From the NCBI GenBank assembly GCA_944323425.1, contig CALUSL010000008.1:1-64000 (forward strand): a stretch of 64,000 nucleotides of DNA. Direction: 5' to 3'. The position numbers and the translations under genes were made by a program. Positions 16,512 through 25,403 of the stretch are shown here, one piece after another. The notes under the pieces are model-generated. The model was given only the letters and a program-made list of their open reading frames with translations, did not search any database and was not told the DNA's origin. Each line of letters opens with the position of its first letter. The first letter of the stretch is position 1. Source of the stretch: Candidatus Gastranaerophilales bacterium. Its GTDB lineage: Bacteria > Cyanobacteriota > Vampirovibrionia > Gastranaerophilales > Gastranaerophilaceae.

Positions 16512-17916
16512 TATAATAGAAAAAATACAAAATCATCATTTAATAAAAAAAATCAACCCTTACATCAATGAAGAAGCATACATAGTGGGTGGTTTTTTAA
16601 GAGATTTTTTTCTTGGAAAAGACAGCTCAGATATAGATCTGGCGGTCAGACCTGGCAGAGCAAAAGAACTTGCAAAATACATTGCTGACAGCATAAAAGG
16701 ATATTTTGTAACACTGGATGATATTAATAATATCTATAGAGTTGTATTTGAAAACAAAAAAGATTACATCGACATAGCAGATATTGAGGGAGAAAATATA
16801 TCGGACGATCTGGCACGCAGAGATTTTTCTATGAATGCTCTTGCTTTTAATCTTCAGAGTCACGATATTATTGATTTATACGGCGGTATTGAAAGTATAA
16901 AAAATAAAATTGTTAAAGAAATCTCGGCAAAAAATATGTCCGATGATCCGATACGACTGCTCAGAGCATTCCGATTCGAAAGCGGGCTTGGTTTTAGACT
17001 TGATGAAAACTTGCAAAAAATAATTAAAGACTGTGTTCATTTAATAAAAACAACAGCTCCGGAAAGGATAAATGCAGAATTAATAAAACTTTTCCTCGGT
17101 AGGAATTGTGTAAATGCATTGAAGCAAATGGATGAATACGGAATGCTAGAACTGATATTTCCGGAAGTCGCGGAAATAAAAAAAATTCCTCCGAATTCGC
17201 ATCATCATTTGTGCCTGATTGAACACTGTTATAGCGTTGTTGATAATGTTCAAATTTATTATGACAAAGCGAATAATGAAGTCAAAAAACATTTTGATGA
17301 AATTCTATTCGGAGCAACTCCACGGCTTGCATATCTGAAACTCGCTGCATTTTTACATGACATAGGGAAACCCGCAACCTGGGAAATAGAGGAGTCAACC
17401 GGAAGACACAGGTTTATAAAACATGACGATGTCGGCTCAAAAATAGTTGAAAAACCATTGAAAGATTTAAAATTTTCAAATAAACAAATAGATTACATAA
17501 AAAAAATAATTAAATATCATCTTTATCCGGCAAATGTTGCGACTCTGGATATTACCAATGAAAAAGCCATATTAAGATTTTTTAGAAAAATGGAAAATGA
17601 AGTTATAGACCTTATTGCCATTGCATATGCAGATAGACTTTCAGCAAAAGGTCCCGATATTACAGAAGAAATGATAGAAAAAAATATAAACGGGCTTAAG
17701 ATATTATTGGAAAAATATTTAGCTTCCAAAAACACTCTAAAACCTCTGCCCAAACTTCTTAGCGGCGACGAAATTATGCAAATTTTGGAAATAAAACCGT
17801 CACCTGAACTCGGACAAATTGTGAATTTGCTGAAAGAAGCGCAAATTTCTTCTGAAGTGACAACAAAAGAAGAAGCTGTGAATTTTGTCAAAAATATTAA
17901 AAAAACATCTTTGTAA
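16504..17916 (+). CDS. cca: CCA tRNA nucleotidyltransferase with HD domain
   Basis: A ~470-residue class II polymerase-beta-type nucleotidyltransferase. The head has YIVGGFLRDFFLGKDSSDID with the two catalytic Asp residues, DDLARRDFSMNALAFNL and DPIRLLRAFRFESGL. An HD domain follows (LAAFLHDIGKPATWE, later KYHLYPANVA). It adds or repairs the 3' CCA of tRNAs, although the tRNA-Glu in this window encodes CCA. The ATG at 16504, overlapping the rsmE stop by 8 bases, is preferred to 16483 since the domain starts soon after; coupled translation is likely. Confidence 0.9.
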   Translation: MNNIIEKIQNHHLIKKINPYINEEAYIVGGFLRDFFLGKDSSDIDLAVRPGRAKELAKYIADSIKGYFVTLDDINNIYRVVFENKKDYIDIADIEGENISDDLARRDFSMNALAFNLQSHDIIDLYGGIESIKNKIVKEISAKNMSDDPIRLLRAFRFESGLGFRLDENLQKIIKDCVHLIKTTAPERINAELIKLFLGRNCVNALKQMDEYGMLELIFPEVAEIKKIPPNSHHHLCLIEHCYSVVDNVQIYYDKANNEVKKHFDEILFGATPRLAYLKLAAFLHDIGKPATWEIEESTGRHRFIKHDDVGSKIVEKPLKDLKFSNKQIDYIKKIIKYHLYPANVATLDITNEKAILRFFRKMENEVIDLIAIAYADRLSAKGPDITEEMIEKNINGLKILLEKYLASKNTLKPLPKLLSGDEIMQILEIKPSPELGQIVNLLKEAQISSEVTTKEEAVNFVKNIKKTSL

Positions 17917-17988
17917 GCAATTTTTTTAAATCTCATGTTTTTATATATATAAGGTATATTGAGAGATAAAGAGAGGAATAATTGAGGG

Positions 17989-18819
17989 ATGAGTTTTGAA
18001 CTGACACCGCTTGCAAAACGCATTTTCTTGAAGGGTTATGAAGAAAAAACAACACCGCGTCAGCAGCAATCTTATGACCAAACACCTATGTTTAATACCG
18101 GATTTTATCAAATGCCGGCTTTTAACCCGGGATTTGGATATGATTCTTTTTATTCAATGCTCTTTACTATGCAAAATATGATGAATGCATTTAATATGCC
18201 GTATATGCAGCAGCCCTCCTTTGATTTCAGTGGTTTTAACACTACTATTCCTGATTACAGTTATTTGTTTCAATTACCTGATTTTAATTTTGATACCAGT
18301 ATCAAAACTAATTCTGCGCAGCCTGATGCAACAGATAAATTCGTACCAAACGGTAATGTAAAATCATATGACAATCATAAATATTCGAATATGTCAGTAA
18401 CTACTCCTTATACGGGTACTGCCGAAGAACTCAATAAACAATTACAAGGCAAAGGGCTTCTCGAAGGCAAAGGGGAAAAATTACTTGAATTGCAGAAGAA
18501 ATACGGAGTCAATGCCGCATTTATTGCTGCTATAGCAAGAACTGAATCCGGCGGCAAAAGCAAACTTGCCAGAGAAAATAATAATCTTACCGGAATTACA
18601 AATCCCGGCGGACATGGTTTCAGAAAATTTAATAGTGTTGATGAATGCCTTGAATATACGGCGAAACTGATTAAAACAAACTATATAGACAAGAATTTGA
18701 CAACTATTGCCCAAATCCACAAAAAATATTGTCCAATCGGAGCAAACAATGATCCGAATAAAATAAATAATAACTGGGGATTTGTTGTAGGCAGCTGTAT
18801 GAATCAGATGATGGCATAG
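17989..18819 (+). CDS. Glucosaminidase-domain protein with Met/Phe/Gln-rich N-terminus
   Basis: A 276-residue protein in two parts. Residues ~150-276 form a lysozyme-like glucosaminidase fold (KYGVNAAFIAAIARTESGGK with the probable catalytic Glu, NNLTGITNPGG, FNSVDECLEYTAKLI). Residues ~20-115 are low-complexity and rich in Met, Phe, Pro, Gln and Tyr (for example GFYQMPAFNPGFGYDSFYSM). There is no signal peptide, which is odd for a wall hydrolase; export by another route, or action during cell lysis or flagellar assembly, is possible. The next gene is a paralogue of the enzymatic half. Peptidoglycan hydrolysis is inferred from the fold. Confidence 0.7.
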   Translation: MSFELTPLAKRIFLKGYEEKTTPRQQQSYDQTPMFNTGFYQMPAFNPGFGYDSFYSMLFTMQNMMNAFNMPYMQQPSFDFSGFNTTIPDYSYLFQLPDFNFDTSIKTNSAQPDATDKFVPNGNVKSYDNHKYSNMSVTTPYTGTAEELNKQLQGKGLLEGKGEKLLELQKKYGVNAAFIAAIARTESGGKSKLARENNNLTGITNPGGHGFRKFNSVDECLEYTAKLIKTNYIDKNLTTIAQIHKKYCPIGANNDPNKINNNWGFVVGSCMNQMMA

Positions 18820-18907
18820 TAATAAATTTTGTAAAAATTTTCAAAAAATATCAAAAAAAATTTTTCAGCGTCTTTAGCATATAATGGAAGAACATGGAGA
18901 TGCTGAA

Positions 18908-19687
18908 ATGAAAGTGTTTAATAACATAATTAATACAAATTTTAATTTTAAAGGTAAAGAAAAAAATACAACACATAGAAGAATGCAGATGATAAGGGTT
19001 TTGCCTGTAGCGGTTGCACTATCTATTGCCCAACCTCAGACTAGACCATCAAGACTACAGACAGATACTTTTGATATAAAAAATATCAAACTCACAAATG
19101 AACCGGATTATATTGCAAAACGCGACGAAACATATATTAACCGTCCTTACTATTATTCATCCAACGAAATATCAAAAAAGTATGAACTGCTGCTTAAAAA
19201 ATTTAAACAAGAACAAACAAAGGCAAGAGCTCTTGCACTTGGCACCTACGGCAGAGTGAATACAAAACTCAATGTTTCAAAAACCAGATATGATGGCAGA
19301 GCAGATATTTTTAACAAATATTTTGAAGGCGGAGTACTTGAAGGTAAAGGTAAAAAATTAATTGAACTACAGGATAAGTATGGCATAAATGCATTATTCC
19401 TTGCAGCTGTTACTCTTGTTGAGTCCGGCGGCGGAAAAAGCAAAGCTGCAAAAACAAAAAACAATGTCGCAGGTATAAGAACACGCCAGAATGGCAAATA
19501 TGTTATTAAAAAATTCAATAATGTTGATGAATGTTTAGAATATCTGGCAAAAAATATAAGTAAAAACTATATAAATAAAAATATTGAAACAATTGAAAAT
19601 ATAAATAAAAAATACGCTGAATCACATGCCTGGGCAGATAATATTGTTTACCATATTAACAAAATGATTCAAGATGCAAAAGTATAG
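18908..19687 (+). CDS. Glucosaminidase-domain protein, paralogue
   Basis: A 259-residue protein whose last ~125 residues match the domain of the preceding gene (LEGKGKKLIELQDKYGINAL, LVESGGGKSKAAKTKNNVAG, FNNVDECLEYLAKNI), including the Glu of the T/V-E-S-G-G motif. The N-terminal half differs: it has an early N-F-N-F-K-G motif and a weak hydrophobic stretch (VLPVAVALSIAQP) that might act as a poor signal anchor. The ATG at 18908 is chosen because GGAG lies 8 bases before it; 18884 lacks a site. A TATAAT-like element at 18880-18885 suggests a separate promoter. Likely a tandem duplication with diverged N-termini. Confidence 0.7.
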   Translation: MKVFNNIINTNFNFKGKEKNTTHRRMQMIRVLPVAVALSIAQPQTRPSRLQTDTFDIKNIKLTNEPDYIAKRDETYINRPYYYSSNEISKKYELLLKKFKQEQTKARALALGTYGRVNTKLNVSKTRYDGRADIFNKYFEGGVLEGKGKKLIELQDKYGINALFLAAVTLVESGGGKSKAAKTKNNVAGIRTRQNGKYVIKKFNNVDECLEYLAKNISKNYINKNIETIENINKKYAESHAWADNIVYHINKMIQDAKV

Positions 19688-19786
19688 TCCTATATCCAAC
19701 AGGGTAATTTCTTTATTTTTATTGGCTTTAATTTATTTTTTTTGTTAAAATAATGAAGTCAAATTACTAGATTTAGGGGCAAGGCT

Positions 19787-21094
19787 ATGAAAAATAAAAA
19801 AATTATGTTTTGGGCTATAATGCTGCTTGTTATTGCAGCCGTTATTGTTATATTACACAAACCAACTAAACTCGGTCTTGATCTTGTAGGCGGCTCCAGA
19901 CTAATTCTTGAGGCTCAAACTACTGAAACAATAGCAAAAATTACGCCTGAAATGATGGATAGTTTGCAATATGCAATAGAAAACCGTGTTAACGCTCTCG
20001 GTGTTTCTGAAACTACTGTCCAACAAATTGGTGAAAAACGTTTAATGATAGAAATTCCAAGTATCAAAGATCCGGCAAAAGCTAAAGAATTTCTTGGTGA
20101 AACAGCAGAACTTGAGTTCAAAAAAGAAGCACAGGGCTTTAATGGAACTACCAGCTGGGTTTCTACGGGCTTGAGCGGTAAAGATGTTTCCAAAGCAATG
20201 GTTTCAACAAGCAACAACGGTCAGTGGGTTGTCTCACTGGAATTCAAACCGGATGGTGCTAAAAAATTCGGAAAATTAACTCAGGAACTGGTCGGAAAAC
20301 CTATGGCAATTTTCTTTAACGGTGAAATGCAATCTGCTCCTGTAATCCAAGAACCTATTCTCGGCGGACATGCACAGATTTCAGGCGGAGATAGCGGATT
20401 TGCTTATGAAGAAGCTAAAAAAATGGTTGACCTGATTAATGCAGGTGCTCTTCCGGTTCCGGCTAAAATTATTGAAGAAAGTCTTGTAGGACCGACTCTC
20501 GGTGCGGATAGTATTGCAAAAAGTAAAACAGCAGGTGTGATAGGTATCAGCATTGTTATGTTGTTTATGCTTTTATATTACAGATTACCAGGTTTGATTG
20601 CGGATATGGCATTAATCATATACAGTCTTATTGTATTTGCCATTTTCAAAATTGTTCCTGTTACATTAACTCTTGCAGGTATTGCAGGTTTTATACTCAG
20701 TATTGGTATGGCAGTTGATGCTAATATCCTGATTTTTGAAAGAACGAAAGAAGAATTGAGATCCGGCAGAACATTATTTACTGCGATTAATGCAGGATTT
20801 GACCGTGCATTTACAAGTATTTTCGATTCAAACATGACAACAATTATCACCTGCGTAATATTGTATTTCCTTGGAACAAGTATTATCAAAGGTTTTGCGC
20901 TAACTCTTGTCATAGGTGTTTTAGTCAGTATGTTTACAGCTATTACGGTAACAAAGAACTTTATGCACCTGATGTTCGGCGCAGGTCAACTCAAACACCC
21001 TGGCTGGTTTGGTCTTAAACAGAGTGACATCGGAAAAGCTTATGAAGTTCAGGAAACAAAAAGAGAAAAAGCTAAATTCGGTGTATTAGACTAA
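19787..21094 (+). CDS. secD: Protein translocase subunit SecD
   Basis: A 435-residue RND-type membrane protein that works with SecF to drive the late steps of Sec export using the proton gradient. It has the N-terminal helix and KLGLDLVGGSRLILEA motif, the periplasmic P1 region (residues ~35-230), and five C-terminal helices with the conserved GIGMAVDANILIFERTKEEL. It is shorter than E. coli SecD (615 residues), as is common outside the gamma-proteobacteria. It is 34 bases upstream of secF; no yajC is next to it. Confidence 0.95.
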   Translation: MKNKKIMFWAIMLLVIAAVIVILHKPTKLGLDLVGGSRLILEAQTTETIAKITPEMMDSLQYAIENRVNALGVSETTVQQIGEKRLMIEIPSIKDPAKAKEFLGETAELEFKKEAQGFNGTTSWVSTGLSGKDVSKAMVSTSNNGQWVVSLEFKPDGAKKFGKLTQELVGKPMAIFFNGEMQSAPVIQEPILGGHAQISGGDSGFAYEEAKKMVDLINAGALPVPAKIIEESLVGPTLGADSIAKSKTAGVIGISIVMLFMLLYYRLPGLIADMALIIYSLIVFAIFKIVPVTLTLAGIAGFILSIGMAVDANILIFERTKEELRSGRTLFTAINAGFDRAFTSIFDSNMTTIITCVILYFLGTSIIKGFALTLVIGVLVSMFTAITVTKNFMHLMFGAGQLKHPGWFGLKQSDIGKAYEVQETKREKAKFGVLD

Positions 21095-21128
21095 TCAGAC
21101 TAAAAAATTATTAAGGAGAATATAAACA

Positions 21129-22160
21129 ATGAATGAAACAATCCTGCATGATAAAAAAATAATAGACGTTGTAAAATACAGATGGGTATGGTTTGGACTT
21201 TCGCTGCTACTGGTCGTTCCGGGATTAGTAGCTATGGGATATTCAATCCTTAAATACCCGACCCATTTTCCTGTAAAGGTTGGTATTGATTTTACGGGCG
21301 GTACGATTACCCAGTATACTGTTTCTGATAATGTCAGCAATGAAGAAATGGGAAAAATAAGAACCAATCTGGAAAAAGCTGGGATTGAGAATCCTGTTAT
21401 TCAGATTCTAAAATCAAACAATGCTATAACAAAAAATACTGACAAAGAAAACAATATCGGCAGTATTATTTCTATAAAAACAGCTTTTCAAAGTAATGAC
21501 AAACAGTCAGAACAAAAAATCGGCAATGTAATCAAACAGGACTATCCAAATGCAGAGCTGGTTCAGGTAAGTTCTATAGGACCGACTCTTGGAAGCGAAC
21601 TGTTTAAAAATTCAATGTTTGCACTGATACTTGCATTCGTAGGGATTGTTGCATATTTAACCTTGCGTTTTCAGCTTGACTATGCAGTAATTGCGCTGAT
21701 TTCACTTGCGCATGACGCATTGTTCGTACTAGGTGTATTTTCTATTCTGGGCATTTTGTTCGATGTACATATTGACGCATTATTTATAACTGCGGTATTG
21801 ACTGTTATCGGTTTTTCAAACCATGACACAATTGTTGTATTTGACAGAATAAGAGAAAATTGCAGATTTCTTGCTAAAAAAGCTTCTTTCCCGGAAATAG
21901 TTAATGCCAGTGTTAACCAGACTCTAGCAAGAAGTATAAACACTTCTTTAACTACACTTATCACGCTGCTCGCTTTATACTTTTTCGGTGGAGAAACCAC
22001 AAAAGAATTTGTATTCGCAATGATTGTCGGAATTGCTATAGGTACATATTCAAGTATTTTCTTTGCCAGCACATTACTTGACTGGTGGAGAGAAAAGCAG
22101 GACTCAAAGAACGGTAAATCATCCGGTTCATCAAAACCAAAAGAAGGAGCGCTTGCTTAG
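21129..22160 (+). CDS. secF: Protein translocase subunit SecF
   Basis: A 343-residue partner of SecD with six transmembrane helices. Family motifs are VGIDFTGGTI, SIGPTLGSEL, LTVIGFSNHDTIVVFDRIRE and RSINTSLTTLITLLALYFFG. AAGGAG precedes the ATG. The Ser/Lys-rich C-terminal tail (SKNGKSSGSSKPKEG) is cytoplasmic. The next gene starts three bases after the stop. Confidence 0.95.
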   Translation: MNETILHDKKIIDVVKYRWVWFGLSLLLVVPGLVAMGYSILKYPTHFPVKVGIDFTGGTITQYTVSDNVSNEEMGKIRTNLEKAGIENPVIQILKSNNAITKNTDKENNIGSIISIKTAFQSNDKQSEQKIGNVIKQDYPNAELVQVSSIGPTLGSELFKNSMFALILAFVGIVAYLTLRFQLDYAVIALISLAHDALFVLGVFSILGILFDVHIDALFITAVLTVIGFSNHDTIVVFDRIRENCRFLAKKASFPEIVNASVNQTLARSINTSLTTLITLLALYFFGGETTKEFVFAMIVGIAIGTYSSIFFASTLLDWWREKQDSKNGKSSGSSKPKEGALA

Positions 22161-22163
22161 AGC

Positions 22164-22604
22164 ATGTCTACGGAGAAAAAGATTAAAAAATCTGATATGT
22201 CTCTTGCTCAATTTGTTTCAGAAACACGGGAGAAAATAGGTCTTTCGCAAACCGGTTTGGCAAAAAAGAGTAGCTTGCCAATAAAAACCATTGAAGAAAT
22301 AGAAAGCGGAGAAGAGCTATTTTTGGCATCAACAATCAGACAAAAACTGGCAAGAGGTTTAAAGCTTAATCCCGCAGATATTAAAATTCATGAAAAACAT
22401 CCTGATTTATCGTTGCTTCCGGAAACGGAACAGATTTCCATAATAAAACAGCGAATACTTAATCACGATGTGGAAGATTTGAGATGCCCTGTTTGTGACT
22501 CAAAGTTAGTTACAAGAATCGCAAAAATGTATGACCTTGAGGACAATCTGATACTTGTACCAAAGGCAAGATGTGAAAAATGTCCTTTTCAGATTAAAGG
22601 TTAA
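22164..22604 (+). CDS. XRE-type HTH protein with C-terminal zinc ribbon
   Basis: A 146-residue protein. Residues 12-75 form a helix-turn-helix (LAQFVSETREKIGLSQTGLA, then TIEEIESGEELF). Residues ~107-143 form a treble-clef or zinc ribbon with two CPxC/CxxC pairs (RCPVCDSKL, RCEKCPF). It looks like a DNA-binding regulator with a structural zinc. It is transcribed directly after secF (3-base gap), so its level may follow that of the Sec translocase. No target is evident. Confidence 0.75.
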   Translation: MSTEKKIKKSDMSLAQFVSETREKIGLSQTGLAKKSSLPIKTIEEIESGEELFLASTIRQKLARGLKLNPADIKIHEKHPDLSLLPETEQISIIKQRILNHDVEDLRCPVCDSKLVTRIAKMYDLEDNLILVPKARCEKCPFQIKG

Positions 22605-22642
22605 TAATTGTATAAAACCGCATTATATAGTAATATTGATGT

Positions 22643-23029
22643 ATGTTAAACGTACTGGCAGTATTTTTTGGAGGCGGCTTAGGGTCGTTAATGAGATATC
22701 TGGTTAACACATTATTTACCAGATATACTTCCTTGAACTTTCCTTATGCAACTCTGCTGGTTAATATCACAGGTAGTTTTATTCTCGGCTTATTATTTGT
22801 ATTTTTTATACAAAAAACAAATATTCATCCCGCATGGCGTCTGGCTTTAACAGTAGGTTTCTGCGGTGGACTTACAACTTTTTCTACATTTTCAGTCGAG
22901 GTATTTAATATTTTAAGAAACGGACAAATTCTGACTGCATTAATATACATGATTGTCAGCATTGTGACCTGTATTATTGCAGCAGGTGCGGGATACTATA
23001 TTGGAGGCTGTTTTGGAAAGTATGTATAA
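22643..23029 (+). CDS. crcB: Fluoride channel CrcB/Fluc
   Basis: A 128-residue membrane protein with four helices, forming a dual-topology dimer that exports fluoride. Signatures are GGGLGSLMRYLVN, NITGSFILGLL and VGFCGGLTTFSTFSVE with the Na+/phenylalanine-box region. No fluoride riboswitch is seen in the 38-base leader. Its end overlaps the start of the formyltransferase gene. Confidence 0.93.
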   Translation: MLNVLAVFFGGGLGSLMRYLVNTLFTRYTSLNFPYATLLVNITGSFILGLLFVFFIQKTNIHPAWRLALTVGFCGGLTTFSTFSVEVFNILRNGQILTALIYMIVSIVTCIIAAGAGYYIGGCFGKYV

Positions 23030-23951
23030 AACGAAAATTTTATTTTTCGGAATGCCGGATATGGCACTCGTTTGTCTGAGCAAGCTTGTGCAGGAAGAAC
23101 TGAATATCGTCGGAGTAGTTCCTCCGCATCGTTCTGATCCCACATATAATCTTATGTGCCAGTATACAAACAGTTGCGGTTTGAACATTATTAATTATGA
23201 AAAATCACTGGATGAACCGGATTTTTTAAATAAAATAAAAATCTTAAATGCCGATGTTAGTATTGTTTGTTCATATAACAGAAAATTTCCTCCTGCTTTA
23301 TTAAATATAGTAAAAGGCGGAATAATAAACTGTCATCCTTCATTGCTTCCTGAGTATAGAGGAGGGAATCCGTATTCAAATGTAATTTTAAATGGTGAGA
23401 AGGAAACAGGTATAACTCTTCATTATATGGATGAAAATTTTGATACCGGAAATATTATATGGCAAAGAAAAGTAGCTATATCCCCAAAAGAAACAATGGG
23501 GACACTTTTTAACAAACAGAATTATATCGCTGCAGATATGATTGCAGAATTTTTCAAAAAATATGAAACAAATCCGCATCCGGCTTCTACACCGCAGCCG
23601 CAAGGCGATTTTAAAAAAGCACCAGTGATAGACAATAAAAATTACAAAAATTATATTAATTGGGAAAATAGTGCAGAACAGATAGAAAGATTTGTGCGTG
23701 CACTAAATCCTTTTATTTCAGCAATGGCGACATTTAGAGGAATTTTTGTAAAAATCTATTCGTCAGATGCAGTACATAAAAAAACAAAATACCCTCCCGG
23801 CTCAGTATGCTATGCAAAAGATGTACTCGGTGTTTCCACAGGTGACGGTATTTTAGAAATCAAAACACTCCAATTCGGGTCATATATGATAACTGATGCA
23901 AAAGAATTTATAAATACATTTAAACCACAGCCGGGAGAAACATTAGGATAA
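23022..23951 (+). CDS. Formyltransferase family protein (Fmt/ArnA-like)
   Basis: About 309 residues with the N-terminal formyl-transferase Rossmann fold (KILFFGMPDMALVCLSKL) and the catalytic pattern GGIINCHPSLLPEYRGGNP, with the downstream Asp in LHYMDENFDTGNI. The C-terminal ~100 residues resemble the OB-like domain of methionyl-tRNA formyltransferase. It may be the housekeeping Fmt or a relative that formylates an amino sugar; identity is too hard to judge by eye. The start could be the ATG at 23022 or the TTG at 23013, which has GGAGG at a 5-base spacing. It overlaps crcB and is followed at once by the endonuclease IV gene. Confidence 0.75.
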   Translation: MYKTKILFFGMPDMALVCLSKLVQEELNIVGVVPPHRSDPTYNLMCQYTNSCGLNIINYEKSLDEPDFLNKIKILNADVSIVCSYNRKFPPALLNIVKGGIINCHPSLLPEYRGGNPYSNVILNGEKETGITLHYMDENFDTGNIIWQRKVAISPKETMGTLFNKQNYIAADMIAEFFKKYETNPHPASTPQPQGDFKKAPVIDNKNYKNYINWENSAEQIERFVRALNPFISAMATFRGIFVKIYSSDAVHKKTKYPPGSVCYAKDVLGVSTGDGILEIKTLQFGSYMITDAKEFINTFKPQPGETLG

Positions 23952-24781
23952 TGGATAAACTTAGATTTACTACGGCCGGTCAGCCAATCTGCACGGAAGG
24001 TGCCGGTTATGAAAAAGCTTTTAATATATTAGAAGAATTAAAACTGGATGGTATGGAGCTTGAATTTGTCCATGGTGTCAGAATGTCTCCCCCTAATCAA
24101 AAATTGGTCAGAGAAACTGCTGTAAAAAAGAATATGGTTTTAACTGCGCACGGTCCGTATTATATAAATTTAAATTCTAAAGAAGAAGAAAAAATTGAAG
24201 CAAGTAAAAAACGCATTATTGATACGGCAAAAATGGCAGCATCATTAGGCGGGTATAGTATAACATACCATGCAGCATTTTATATGGGTATGCAAAAAGA
24301 TGATGTTTATAAAAAGATTGAAAAATCTATGGCAGAAATCATCGAAACTCTGCAAAAAGAAAATATAGAAATATGGGTCAGACCGGAAACAACAGGAAAA
24401 GCTACTCAATGGGGTGACGTCGATGAAATTGTAAAACTTTCAAAAACGTTTGAACAGGTGCTTCCCTGTGTAGATTTTTCTCATCTTCATGCAAGAACAA
24501 ACGGCAAGTATAACACATATGACGAATTTGCCAGAGTGTTTGAAACTATAGGAAATGAAATAGGTTCATATGCGCTGGAAAATTTCCATGCACACATCGC
24601 CGGTATAGAATACGGAGAAAAGGGCGAAAAGAAACATCTATTGCTCGAAGAAAGCGACATGAATTATAAAGATTTGATGAAAGCCTTTAAAGATTTTTCA
24701 ATAAAAGGTGTTGTTGTTTGTGAAAGTCCAATAATGGAAAAGGATGCAGTACTGTTAAAAACATATTACGAAAGCTTATGA
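23951..24781 (+). CDS. Endonuclease IV-like TIM-barrel protein
   Basis: A 276-residue AP endonuclease 2 family protein. Residues matching the zinc ligands and barrel motifs are ELEFVHG, LTAHGPYYINL, GGYSITYHAAFYMG, VRPETTG, PCVDFSHLHAR, NFHAHIAG and VVCESP. Endonuclease IV cuts 5' of abasic sites in base-excision repair; some family members are sugar isomerases, but the ordered His/Glu/Asp set favours a nuclease. The start overlaps the previous stop (ATAATG context), so the two are probably co-translated. It converges on the HNH gene with a 6-base overlap. Confidence 0.82.
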   Translation: MDKLRFTTAGQPICTEGAGYEKAFNILEELKLDGMELEFVHGVRMSPPNQKLVRETAVKKNMVLTAHGPYYINLNSKEEEKIEASKKRIIDTAKMAASLGGYSITYHAAFYMGMQKDDVYKKIEKSMAEIIETLQKENIEIWVRPETTGKATQWGDVDEIVKLSKTFEQVLPCVDFSHLHARTNGKYNTYDEFARVFETIGNEIGSYALENFHAHIAGIEYGEKGEKKHLLLEESDMNYKDLMKAFKDFSIKGVVVCESPIMEKDAVLLKTYYESL

Positions 24782-25279
24782 TGCCCACTGTTCCCAATAT
24801 CCGGAATCATCAGAATACTTTTGCATTTCGAATTTTATATAGTCTTTAGGTCTGCAAGGTCTTTTCATAAGTTTCATACCGGCTTCTTTAGGTGTTTTAT
24901 CAGCTTTATACTGGTTACACTCCTTACAGCATGTGACTATGTTTTCCCATATATCAGGTCCGAGACGTGATTTTGGATATACATGGTCGAGAGTAAGTTC
25001 TTTTGCATTGAACTTTCTGCCGCAATACTGACAGGTGTATTCGTCTCTCGCAAAAATATTTTCCTTACTAAAAGGCAGCTCCAACGGTGGAACTGCAACT
25101 TCATAGTTTAACTTTATTACTCTCGGTATAAGGGTATTGTCTATATTAATCATATCCTCAATGTTCCTTATACTCTCATCCCATCTTGCTTTACCCTTTA
25201 TCAACAGAACAAGCGCCCGTTTCCAGCTGCAAATCCGTAACGGTTTGTTTTCAGAACTCAACAAAAGCACTTTGCTCAT
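24776..25279 (-). CDS. HNH nuclease, cyanobacterial type
   Basis: A 167-residue protein with a C-terminal HNH domain: CQYCGRKF, the LTLDHVYPKSRLGPDIWENI core with the catalytic DH, and CCKECNQYKADKTP. The N-terminal ~70 residues (VLLLSSENKPLRICSWKRAL) are the leader of a family frequent in cyanobacteria. Its role is unknown; the four cysteines likely bind structural zinc. No methylase or other restriction gene is adjacent, so it is not an evident restriction enzyme. Confidence 0.85.
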   Translation of the reverse strand: MSKVLLLSSENKPLRICSWKRALVLLIKGKARWDESIRNIEDMINIDNTLIPRVIKLNYEVAVPPLELPFSKENIFARDEYTCQYCGRKFNAKELTLDHVYPKSRLGPDIWENIVTCCKECNQYKADKTPKEAGMKLMKRPCRPKDYIKFEMQKYSDDSGYWEQWAS

Positions 25280-25403
25280 AATCTATTTTCCTTTATTACA
25301 TTTGTAGTATAACATATTTTTATAAAAAAATTAACCCCTAAAACCCTCTCTATTAAACTTTCTTTACGTATTTTTTAAAGAATTTATGATAAAATAACGC
25401 ATA

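Noticed and set aside
22605-22642. Fluoride riboswitch before crcB
   Set aside because: The gap is only 38 bases and lacks the conserved fluoride aptamer.
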